Assembly (NCBI GenBank): GCA_007135795.1
Contig: SLIE01000436.1
Coordinates: 1 to 6,693, forward strand
DNA from: Desulfobacterales bacterium
GTDB taxonomy: Bacteria > Desulfobacterota > Desulfobacteria > Desulfobacterales > Desulfosalsimonadaceae
Direction: 5' to 3'
Length of the DNA stretch: 6,693 nt
Shown here one piece after another: positions 1 through 6,307 of this stretch. The stretch's first letter is position 1; each line of letters begins with the position of its first letter. The position numbers were made by a program, and so were the translations under genes. Below the pieces are notes generated by a model. The model worked only from the letters and a program-made list of their open reading frames with translations, was not told the origin of the DNA and did no database searches.

Positions 1-34
1 TTCCCGTTTGTTATCAGTCAAAGGTAGTGAATGA
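1..34 (+). CDS. 3' end of an upstream gene, unidentified
   Basis: Two + strand frames run in from the left edge and close just before the lipoprotein start. One ends with TGA at 32-34, overlapping the ATG as ATGA (visible tail SRLLSVKGSE). The other ends with TAG at 25-27 (tail FPFVISQR). Either would put an upstream gene close to or overlapping the lipoprotein, as in an operon. By knowledge of the family, PA2778-type peptidases are often preceded by a small PA2779-type membrane protein, but ten residues are too few to identify it. Confidence 0.25.
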   Translation, partial: SRLLSVKGSE

Positions 35-999
35 GGCACCTGCATTATATACTTGCGGCAGTGATCTTCTGTACGGCGGGATGTGCGGGCACGGCTTGTT
101 ATAAACCCCGTCACGCAATACCTGATGAGGGTTTGATTGAAATAGCAGGTGTTCCGGCTTTTCAGCAGGAAAAGAATCAATGCGGGCCGGCCGCACTGGC
201 GTCCATGCTTTCCTGGTCCGGGATTATGGTCAAGCCGGATGATTTGCTGGAACATGTTTATGATCCGGCAAAAGAAGGTAGTTTGCAGATCTCCCTGGTC
301 GCCGCAGCCCGGCGGTACGGGCGGGTAGCTTATGAAGTGTATGGCATGGAAGAACTATCTGAAGAACTTTCAGCTGGCTATCCGGTACTCGTGTTGATGA
401 ACAAGGGACTGTCGTGGTGGCCGGTTCACCATTACGCGGTTGTCTGTGGGTTTGATTCCACCGGCCGGAGACTTCTTTTGGCTGGTGGAAACGCGTGCAA
501 GGAATATCTGTCTGTACGCAGTTTCAAGCATATGTGGTCCCGGGATGATAACTGGGGGCTTCTGGTTTTGCCTCCCGGGAAACTGCCGGAAACAGTGACA
601 AAAAATCGCTGGCTGGAAGCCGTGTATGGCCTGGAGCGCGCAGGCCTTCACGAAGCGGCGTTCACCGGCTATTGCACAGCGCTCGAAAAATGGCCGGAAG
701 ACCAAGGCGCCCTGATGGGCAAAGCAAATACCCTGTATGCGCTGGGGGAGCTTGAACATGCCGCTAAGGTGTTGGTGGAAGCAGCCGAAATTTATCCGGA
801 ATCAGGGCCTGTTTTCAATAACCTGGCCAATGTGATGCTTGAGTTGGGAAATACGGATATGGCGCTTAAAGCAGCCCTAAAGGCTGTTGATACAGGCGGC
901 ATGCACCTGCCGGTATACCGGAAAACACTTGAACGCGTGCATGGGACCATGGAGAGCGGGAAAAACAAGAGAATAGACGATGAAAAGCACGGAAGATGA
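31..999 (+). CDS. C39-like cysteine peptidase lipoprotein with TPR repeats (PA2778-like)
   Basis: This 322-aa protein begins with a short hydrophobic signal (residues 4-17) ending in TAG-C18, a lipobox-like site, so it is probably exported and lipid-anchored; Thr at -3 is less usual than Leu. Residues ~40-180 form a papain-like C39 domain: QCGPAALASML puts the oxyanion Gln at 50 and the nucleophile Cys at 51, and HHYAVVCGFD gives the catalytic His at 133/134. The place where C39 peptidases usually have Asp reads LLLAGGN, so the third catalytic residue is unclear. Residues ~194-290 contain about three TPR units (clearest at 227-257 and 261-291), a likely protein-binding platform. Bacteriocin-processing C39 domains sit on ABC transporters; this one has no transporter or membrane domain beyond its anchor, so a periplasmic or envelope protease is more likely. 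Substrate unknown. AAAGG at 20-24 is a well-placed ribosome site for this start, and the gene may be coupled to an upstream one. Confidence 0.87.
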   Translation: MRHLHYILAAVIFCTAGCAGTACYKPRHAIPDEGLIEIAGVPAFQQEKNQCGPAALASMLSWSGIMVKPDDLLEHVYDPAKEGSLQISLVAAARRYGRVAYEVYGMEELSEELSAGYPVLVLMNKGLSWWPVHHYAVVCGFDSTGRRLLLAGGNACKEYLSVRSFKHMWSRDDNWGLLVLPPGKLPETVTKNRWLEAVYGLERAGLHEAAFTGYCTALEKWPEDQGALMGKANTLYALGELEHAAKVLVEAAEIYPESGPVFNNLANVMLELGNTDMALKAALKAVDTGGMHLPVYRKTLERVHGTMESGKNKRIDDEKHGR

Positions 1000-1059
1000 A
1001 AAAGTCAAAGGTTTGGTGTTTCGCGGGTTCTTGGCAGATATCTGCATGTCGGGGTTTTG

Positions 1060-3558
1060 TCATTCTTGAAGCAGCTGGCAGAGCGTGGTCTGTCTCAGGC
1101 TGGTGTCTTCTTTTTTGGCGGCCATGGCCAGAGCTTTGCGCGTTCCCACGAATACGCAGAGTTTTTTTGCCCTTGTAAGACCGGTGTAAACCAGGTTCCG
1201 GTAAAGCATTTTGAAGTGTTGCGTCAGCAAGGGAATGATTACCGCCTCAAATTCACTTCCCTGGGATTTATGAATGGTGATGGCATAGGCCAGATCAAGC
1301 TCGAGCAGGTTTTCCCGCTGGTATAAGACGCGTCGGTTATCCGGAAAAAAGGATACCTCGCAGTTCATTGTCACGGTGTCGATGCGGGTTATCCTGCCGA
1401 TATCCCCGTTAAACACATTCAGTTCGTAATTGTTTCTGCGGTGGATGACCCGGTCGCCTTCCCTGAAAATCTTATCAGCCACGGTAAGTTGTCGTTTGCC
1501 TTGTGCTTGAGGGTTTGCGCTTTCCTGGAGCACCCGGTTAAGGTTTATTGTTCCTAAAGTTCCCCGGGTCATGGGAGATAAAACCTGAATTTCGCAACCT
1601 TTTCCGCGGTACCGGGGAATCCAGTCCAGGTATGTTTGTTTGACGACATCCACTGCTGACAGTCCATAGCGCAGGCTTGACCATGGATGAACTTTTTTTA
1701 ATACCGCCATTAGTTCTTCCACTTGGTTGGTGGCTGCGCAGATCTCTTCGAGATTGACATGTCTGAATTGTTTGGGGATGACAATTTCCGTATTGACCGG
1801 TGATGTTGTTTCATCCGCCCCGAATTCATAAGGATCAGGCGGGTCGTCAAAATGTTGTGCCGTTATTTCGCCATAAGTATCGATGATTTTTTTCACCTTG
1901 CTGATAAACTTGATTTGCTCAATCGTGGCTTCATCCGTATCGATAAAAAGGCAATCATCCTTTCGACGCCATATCCCCGGCTTTTTGAAAGGCGAGTCGA
2001 TCCGGGGAAGTTCGCCACTGTTGATCTTATGTGCATAGCGTATGATAAGAGATTCTTCAGCCTGGCGAAAAATTGTGGTCAGCCGGAAACAGGAGATGCG
2101 TCCGGATGCGATAATGTCTTTCAGGACATTACCCGGTCCGACCGACGGAAGTTGTTCCGCATCGCCGATAAGCAGTACCTGGCATTTATCCGGAACTGCC
2201 TTTAGCATCGAAGCCCCAAGATTGATATCCAGCATGGAGCATTCATCCACTATGAGAAAGTCGGCATCCAATGGCGATTCTTCATTTTTTTTGAATCGTC
2301 CGGCCTGCCATTTCAGAAGGCGGTGAACGGTTTTGGAGCTTCTGCCGATCACGTCGGTCATTCGCTGTGCAGCCCGGCCGGTGGGGGCTGCAAGAAGTAT
2401 TTTTTTCCCCATGGCTTCCAACAGTTTCACCAGCACCCGTGTAGCGGTTGTCTTTCCGCACCCCGGTCCGCCCGTGAGAACTGCAAATCGGCAAGTTACA
2501 ATATTTTTTATGGCCGTTTCCTGTTGACAGCTCAGACTCATCCGGCGGGCATTGCAGTAACGTTGAAGCCATGTTTCCACGCGGTGCTTGTCTACCTCAG
2601 CCGGGTGGTTCATGCCCCTTATTTTTTCTGCAACTCGGATTTCATCGTAATACAGAGCTTTTGAATAGTAACACGTGATCATCTTCCCATCGGAATCGTT
2701 TAAATGCCGTATCCTTAAAAGATCTGCCTGTGCCATGTGGCTCAGAATATCCGCCAGGCAATCTTTTATATCCTGGTTCAGCAATTCCTGTACCTGTATT
2801 TCGATTTGTTCCATGGTGAGATAACAATGTCCGAATTGCTTTCCGGCAGCCAGGACGTGACTGATACCTGCCATGAGTCGCTCGCTGCTGTCCGGGGCAA
2901 GCCCGATACTGAGCGCCACCTTATCTGCTGAAAGAAAACCGATCCCGTAAAAATCATTGGAAAGGCGATACGGATTTGACCTGACCTTCTCAATGGCCGT
3001 ATCACCATATTCCTTGTAAATGCGGACGGAAAAAAGGGTGCTTATGCCGTGGGACTGCAGAAACATCATAACATTTCGGATGGCGCGGTGTTCGGCCCAA
3101 GCCCGGCTTATGGTGTCAAGTTTCTTCGCAGCGATTCCCGGGACTTCTGTGAGTTTTTCTATATTGTTTTCAAATACTTCAAGAGTTCGGCGTCCAAAAT
3201 TCCGCACAATTCGTTTGGCAGTTTTAGGCCCCACACCGCGAATCAGCCCCGAGCCCAGGTATTTTTCAAGGGCAGCGATCGAAGCCGGCTGTTTTTCGAT
3301 CGCGGATGTGGCATTGAACTGTCGCCCATGTTTTGAATGATTTTTCCATGAACCGGTAAATTCAATGGTCGCACCGGCAAAGACCTTCATCTGGTGAACG
3401 ATTACGGTTTCCTGCTGGTGGGGGTTGCCGTTGATATGGACACGCAGCACGCTGTATCCGGTATCCTCGCTATGAAAGGTAACACGGTCTACGATTCCCC
3501 AGAGGTTTTCCCGGGTAATTTCCCGGTGTCTGTTGGCATTGGTGAACGGTTGTTGCAT
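1060..3558 (-). CDS. recD2: RecD2-type ATP-dependent 5'-3' DNA helicase (SF1B)
   Basis: An 832-aa cytoplasmic helicase for DNA repair and replication, of the kind that works without RecBC. Domains in order: N-terminal domain (residues ~18-90), helix-hairpin-helix repeats (~101-122, LGSGLIRGVGPKTAKR; ~136-154; ~203-220), then the SF1 core. Motifs seen: Walker A GGPGCGKTT 363-371; motif Ia APTGRAAQRM 391-400; Walker B LIVDECSMLD 435-444; motif III GDAEQLPSVGPG 465-476; motif IV IFRQ 496-499; motif V with ITIHKSQGSEF 760-770; motif VI VYTGLTRAKKL 790-800. All are intact, so it should be active. Two oddities: DECS in place of the usual DEAS, and a charged insert of about 75 residues between motif IV and IQVLSPM (657). 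The frame stays open to 3651, inside the upstream gene, but that extension looks non-coding. The ATG at 3558 lacks a close ribosome site, whereas an in-frame TTG at 3567 has AAAAAAGG four bases ahead and may be the true start. It lies 38 nt after the DUF3786 gene. Confidence 0.95.
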   Translation of the reverse strand: MQQPFTNANRHREITRENLWGIVDRVTFHSEDTGYSVLRVHINGNPHQQETVIVHQMKVFAGATIEFTGSWKNHSKHGRQFNATSAIEKQPASIAALEKYLGSGLIRGVGPKTAKRIVRNFGRRTLEVFENNIEKLTEVPGIAAKKLDTISRAWAEHRAIRNVMMFLQSHGISTLFSVRIYKEYGDTAIEKVRSNPYRLSNDFYGIGFLSADKVALSIGLAPDSSERLMAGISHVLAAGKQFGHCYLTMEQIEIQVQELLNQDIKDCLADILSHMAQADLLRIRHLNDSDGKMITCYYSKALYYDEIRVAEKIRGMNHPAEVDKHRVETWLQRYCNARRMSLSCQQETAIKNIVTCRFAVLTGGPGCGKTTATRVLVKLLEAMGKKILLAAPTGRAAQRMTDVIGRSSKTVHRLLKWQAGRFKKNEESPLDADFLIVDECSMLDINLGASMLKAVPDKCQVLLIGDAEQLPSVGPGNVLKDIIASGRISCFRLTTIFRQAEESLIIRYAHKINSGELPRIDSPFKKPGIWRRKDDCLFIDTDEATIEQIKFISKVKKIIDTYGEITAQHFDDPPDPYEFGADETTSPVNTEIVIPKQFRHVNLEEICAATNQVEELMAVLKKVHPWSSLRYGLSAVDVVKQTYLDWIPRYRGKGCEIQVLSPMTRGTLGTINLNRVLQESANPQAQGKRQLTVADKIFREGDRVIHRRNNYELNVFNGDIGRITRIDTVTMNCEVSFFPDNRRVLYQRENLLELDLAYAITIHKSQGSEFEAVIIPLLTQHFKMLYRNLVYTGLTRAKKLCVFVGTRKALAMAAKKEDTSLRQTTLCQLLQE

Positions 3559-3596
3559 AGCAGGCAATGTACCTTTTTTGGCGTATCGGGGACTAT

Positions 3597-4241
3597 TTAC
3601 AGTGACTGTCCCTTTACAAGTGCGCGGGAGACGCGTTTTACAAGTCCCCATATGGCATCTGCGGCCAGGTGACGTTCAATGGTCCGGTCGAAACAGACCG
3701 TGAGGTTAGGGGCAAAGTCATCATCGCCTTCCCAGAGGAGGTAGTAGAGCGGTATTCGGGGAAGTGCGGTAAACCGGTATGACAAATCGGCGTGCGATTC
3801 ACGAACGCCCCCCAGCGTCTCAGCAGTTTTTGTAAATCCTTCGAGATCATTGCCGAATTTTTGAATTACACCTTCTACATCCAGGGCGTGAATTCCAGTG
3901 AAAAAATGACCTTCCTTGAGTTCCTTGGGTGCGACCATAGTGTCCGCCGGTTCGGTTTCAACGGCATTTTGCAGGTACACTAAAATGATCAGTGCAAGCA
4001 GGGGATCATCGATTTCTTTTTCCTCGGTACCGGTGGTTTTTCTCAGGCATCGTTTACCGGTATCCACTATTATATCTTCGTTTAAGAACCGGAGCTTGTA
4101 TCCGTAGTCCGGATCATGCAAGGCCAGACTTCTTTTGCATACATCCGCAGGGCTTAGTTTTTCAAGGTCATCCCAGTGTGATTCGGGCACTTTCATGCCT
4201 GTGGTGCCATCGGGTAACGAAGTATATGATTTGGGGCTCAT
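3597..4241 (-). CDS. DUF3786 domain protein
   Basis: A 214-aa soluble protein that I recognise as DUF3786 from its central block PKELKEGHFFTGIHAL (residues 105-120) and its C-terminal block ALPRIPLYYLLWEGDDDF (159-176), followed by CFDRTIERHL (183-192). The length is normal for the family. No signal peptide is visible; the stretch LLALIILVYLQ (81-91) is short and more likely a buried helix than a membrane span. The biochemical role is unknown. The family occurs mostly in anaerobes, sometimes near corrinoid or one-carbon genes, but nothing like that is visible here. Three cysteines (35, 65, 183) do not form a clear metal-binding motif. The start is well supported by TAAGGA at 4247-4252, five bases ahead of the ATG. 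The gene sits 75 nt after the membrane regulator and 38 nt before the helicase, all on one strand. Confidence 0.88.
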   Translation of the reverse strand: MSPKSYTSLPDGTTGMKVPESHWDDLEKLSPADVCKRSLALHDPDYGYKLRFLNEDIIVDTGKRCLRKTTGTEEKEIDDPLLALIILVYLQNAVETEPADTMVAPKELKEGHFFTGIHALDVEGVIQKFGNDLEGFTKTAETLGGVRESHADLSYRFTALPRIPLYYLLWEGDDDFAPNLTVCFDRTIERHLAADAIWGLVKRVSRALVKGQSL

Positions 4242-4316
4242 GTTTGTCCTTACTTGTGTGTTGGCGCCTTAAATGAGCGGCATTTTTCCAAAGTATGCAT
4301 AACGCGCTTGAAGAAA
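4242..4316 (-). other. Spacer between the regulator and DUF3786 genes
   Basis: This 75-nt gap contains the ribosome binding site of the DUF3786 gene (TAAGGA on the minus strand). I see no stem followed by a T run, so transcription from the regulator gene could continue into DUF3786 and the helicase. A TATGCATAC stretch could serve as a -10 element for an internal promoter, but no convincing -35 partner is present. Confidence 0.4.
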
Positions 4317-5681
4317 TTATAAATTATTCAACATATCAAACAACTGTTTTTTACTTTTCACCCCCATTTTTTCATAAATCCGGCCCATATAGGTTTTTAC
4401 CGTCGATTCGGAAATGTCGAGTTCGAGTGCTGTTTCACGATAGGTACGCCCTGCGATCGCCCTTCTGAAAACCTCGTCTTCCCGTTCGGAGAGGAGCAGG
4501 CGCAGATGATCCGGAATTTTGTCGATCATTTCATTTTGATCCGGGGCCGGAATCGGCTCAGTTCCGATGGAAGGTGTATGATGCGATCCGGTCTGAAATG
4601 TTTCGTCCGCCATGGCAGGCCTGGCTCCGACAATCATTGGGTCGACTATTATGCCTTGGGGCTTGGAATCATAGTAATACCGCCCAAGGAAATACAAGGT
4701 TAATACAGATATGTTTAGTACGAGATGACCGGTTATTACTATGGCACCGGTTATGTCCGCATAATATAATCCGATTATTTTTCCACCCAGGATGCCGGAA
4801 CAGAAAATAGCCAGTCCCGTGCCGAACGCCCTGATCGGTTCGGGAAAAGAAAGCAGTATGGCAATAAGCACCAGGTCGATGATCCCGGCACCCCCCATCA
4901 TGGCAAACATGCTCAGGTTGATCGACATGGGTCGGTATCCGATCTGCAGGAGTGTAAAAGCAGCCATTCCGAGCATGACCCCGCAAACCATTGATAGTTC
5001 ACGGTTTTTCCGTACTATATGGAAGGCCGCAATAACCCCGGCAATATAAAAGAGCAGATCGATCCCCGGCAACAGTCCGAAATCCTTATATGCCGGGATG
5101 ATAAATGCGTACATGAGCCCGCTTACAATTTGGAAAATAAAGATAAACGGCATGTAGCGCCAGAGGTTTGTTGCATTCGGATCCCTGGCATCGTCCGGCA
5201 GACGAGTGGTCAACACGGGAATGGCAAGAATGGGTAATGTCGCTGCTGCAAACAGCAGCATTTCACCGTTTGACCATAACCCGAAAACCAGGGGGAGAAT
5301 GTTGGCTGCCGACAGTCCGCACACCGCACTCAGGAGCGGTGTGCTGCTTTGGCGTAATGCAAGGCAGGCGCTGATGGCGACGAAAGCGCCGCATGCACCT
5401 GCGGCCATAAGAAGGTAATGATTGACAGATGGAGATGTTATCGGAATGGCCAGGGTGATTAACACTGTAAGGATGCAGTTTGTAGGGGCAAGCCGTTTGA
5501 AAAGTGTCGGGGGGCAGAAAAGACCGATGCTTAAAAGAGAAACAATATGTGCCGGAAGAAAAAAGTTTGTGGAATCAAAAATCCCGATAGCTTGCAGCAA
5601 TGGACCATCCATGGTGATCAGCAACAGCCAGAGGACAAAAGCGGAAAAACAGATTGCAGGATATATATTTAATCGGTTCAT
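4317..5681 (-). CDS. Membrane-embedded LuxR-family transcription regulator (12 TM + HTH)
   Basis: A 454-aa one-component regulator. Residues ~8-338 form about twelve hydrophobic segments arranged like an MFS transporter, with a longer loop near 158-176 dividing two sets of six and a basic cytoplasmic loop IVRKNREL at 222-229. A Pro/Asp-rich linker (340-390) leads to a C-terminal LuxR-type HTH at 397-452: LSEREDEVFRRA, then GRTYRETALELDISESTVKTY with the recognition helix, then IYEKMGVKSKKQL. Inference: the membrane part senses a ligand or membrane state and the HTH binds DNA from the membrane, probably including its own promoter. The ligand is unknown. The frame is open to 5762, but that extra part (repeated CFFCRFF) comes from an A-tract repeat, so I start at the ATG at 5681, which has AAGG three bases ahead; an in-frame GTG lies five codons further upstream. 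It is first of three leftward genes. A degraded match to its loop lies at 6308-6337. Confidence 0.88.
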   Translation of the reverse strand: MNRLNIYPAICFSAFVLWLLLITMDGPLLQAIGIFDSTNFFLPAHIVSLLSIGLFCPPTLFKRLAPTNCILTVLITLAIPITSPSVNHYLLMAAGACGAFVAISACLALRQSSTPLLSAVCGLSAANILPLVFGLWSNGEMLLFAAATLPILAIPVLTTRLPDDARDPNATNLWRYMPFIFIFQIVSGLMYAFIIPAYKDFGLLPGIDLLFYIAGVIAAFHIVRKNRELSMVCGVMLGMAAFTLLQIGYRPMSINLSMFAMMGGAGIIDLVLIAILLSFPEPIRAFGTGLAIFCSGILGGKIIGLYYADITGAIVITGHLVLNISVLTLYFLGRYYYDSKPQGIIVDPMIVGARPAMADETFQTGSHHTPSIGTEPIPAPDQNEMIDKIPDHLRLLLSEREDEVFRRAIAGRTYRETALELDISESTVKTYMGRIYEKMGVKSKKQLFDMLNNL

Positions 5682-5724
5682 TGACCTTATTATCACGTCT
5701 CTAATTTTTAATCGGTAAAAGTTT

Positions 5725-5768
5725 ACAAAAAAGCGACAAAAAAAGCGACAAAAAAAGCACAAAAAACG
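5725..5768. repeat. Tandem A-tract repeat, about four 10-12 bp units
   Basis: The + strand reads ACAAAAAAGCG, ACAAAAAAAGCG, ACAAAAAAAGC, ACAAAAAACG in direct succession. The units differ mainly in A-run length (6-7) and in the loss of one G. The spacing of about 11-12 bp puts A-tracts nearly in phase with the DNA helix, which tends to bend DNA. It sits 44-87 bases ahead of the regulator's start codon, in its leader or promoter. It could also be a slippage-prone repeat that changes length between strains. Confidence 0.8.
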
Positions 5769-5787
5769 AAAAGTCTACAAAAGGAGG

Positions 5788-5799
5788 ACTTGCGCAAGT
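5788..5799. promoter_or_regulatory. 12-bp perfect palindrome ACTTGCGCAAGT, possible operator
   Basis: A perfect palindrome, centred between 5793 and 5794, lies about 110 bp ahead of the LuxR-family start codon. LuxR/NarL-type HTH dimers bind dyad-symmetric sites, so it is a candidate operator for autoregulation. Caution: about one or two 12-bp palindromes are expected by chance in a window this size, and another (GCAGATATCTGC, 1034-1045) lies where no operator is expected. Confidence 0.35.
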
Positions 5800-5812
5800 T
5801 TATAAATAGTAT

Positions 5813-6007
5813 ATGAAAAGAGAAAATTTAGTTTATCTATCAGTAAACTATTTCAAAAACAATTTATGAAATACTAACTCAGGAAAAATACAGCGGGGTT
5901 ACGTAGGATATGATTACTATACGTATGGTGACCGGATCGACGGTGTCAGGGTCGACCTCGATCTGAAAGGAATCGGCGCGACGTTTGGTATCCATTACTA
6001 CTTTTAA
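5813..6007 (+). pseudogene. 3' remnant of an outer-membrane beta-barrel protein gene
   Basis: From 5870 to the TAA at 6005-6007 one + strand frame reads 45 residues with the look of the last strands of a barrel: GYVGYDYYTYGDRIDG, then VRVDLDLKGIGATFGIHYYF. Alternating residues, many Tyr/Gly and a C-terminal Phe preceded by aromatics match the C-terminal signature read by the BAM machinery. The same frame continues upstream through a TGA at 5867-5869 into 18 codons (MKRENLVYLSVNYFKNNL, from 5813), which also look like a barrel strand, and then meets a TAG at 5807-5809. No full-length reading exists. I infer a truncated gene tail; the part before the TGA is less certain. It keeps its terminator (6061-6103). 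The specific barrel family is not recognisable to me. The competing minus-strand frame (5879-6154) has no family features. Confidence 0.5.
5829..5850. promoter_or_regulatory. Inverted repeat TAGTTTA-N8-TAAACTA
   Basis: Two 7-bp arms (5829-5835 and 5844-5850) are separated by 8 bp, in A/T-rich DNA about 150 bp ahead of the LuxR-family gene. It could be a regulator-binding site for that promoter, or chance symmetry within the decayed barrel gene, whose frame crosses it. Confidence 0.25.
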
Positions 6008-6020
6008 AATTTTCAGTCTT

Positions 6021-6047
6021 CCGGTTTGTACTTGCAGTGCAAACCGG
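6021..6047 (+). other. Stem-loop ahead of the terminator
   Basis: CCGGTTTG (6021-6028) pairs perfectly with CAAACCGG (6040-6047) around an 11-nt loop, 13 nt after the barrel-tail stop codon. It has no T run, so it is not itself a terminator. Together with the next hairpin it gives the 3' end of the transcript two stable stems, which may protect the RNA or mark a 3'-derived small RNA (inference). Confidence 0.5.
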
Positions 6048-6060
6048 TCATGATCCAGGC

Positions 6061-6103
6061 AAGCCGGTGCATGCCTTGTATGGGGGTGCACCGGCTTTTT
6101 TTT
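6061..6103 (+). terminator. Strong rho-independent terminator
   Basis: An 11-bp perfect stem, AAGCCGGTGCA (6061-6071) with TGCACCGGCTT (6087-6097), closes a 15-nt loop and runs directly into eight T residues (6096-6103) on the + strand. It lies 53 nt after the stop of the barrel-gene remnant and is presumably that gene's original terminator. On the minus strand the stem is followed by GCCTGG with no T run, so it works in one direction only. Confidence 0.88.
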
Positions 6104-6307
6104 CAAAAGGCAAATGACCGTTTTTTCCTTGTCACGACGACGTGTCCACCGCAATCGATCTTATCGATCGAATTGGAGAGCTACGCCAGTTTGTCCATAT
6201 CCGCGGCTGGAGAACCCCGAAAAGCATCCAGTATTTCTGTCGAATTCCCGCCTATGCGGAGCATGACGCATAGGACCTGAGCTGGGATCTTGGGTCATTC
6301 CCATTCC

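Larger units (their letters stand above)
5682..5812 (-). promoter_or_regulatory. A/T-rich leader and promoter region of the LuxR-family gene
   Basis: This non-coding stretch ahead of the membrane regulator is strikingly A/T-rich compared with its neighbours. On the minus strand it carries T-tract repeats, a 12-bp palindrome, and AT-rich hexamers such as TATACT and TATAAA that could act as -10 elements. I could not pair any of them with a good -35 at 16-18 bp, nor find a -24/-12 sigma-54 site, so the promoter itself remains unplaced. The composition and symmetric sites fit a regulated, possibly autoregulated promoter (inference). Confidence 0.45.

Noticed and set aside
1034..1045. Perfect palindrome GCAGATATCTGC between the convergent genes.
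   Set aside because: It has no loop or T run, so it is not a terminator, and 12-bp palindromes are expected once or twice by chance in this window.
980..1069. A 29-codon + strand frame (ATG at 980, TGA at 1067) overlapping the peptidase gene end and the helicase gene end.
   Set aside because: No good ribosome site, no recognisable content, and it overlaps both neighbours; most likely chance.
3559..3651. Extension of the helicase frame to an ATG at 3651.
   Set aside because: It would overlap the DUF3786 gene by 55 nt, and its residues (basic, Pro/Thr-rich) do not look like the RecD2 N-terminus, which starts near ENLWGIVDRVTF.
5682..5762. Extension of the LuxR-family protein to an ATG at 5762.
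   Set aside because: The added residues are a translation of the A-tract repeat (CFFCRFFCRFF) and lack a ribosome site.
5725..5768. The short A-tract repeat considered as a CRISPR array.
   Set aside because: Units are only 10-12 bp with no spacers, and there are no cas genes.
5879..6154. A 91-codon minus-strand frame across the barrel tail and terminator.
   Set aside because: It reads through a strong terminator stem and is antisense to the barrel-like frame; no family features.
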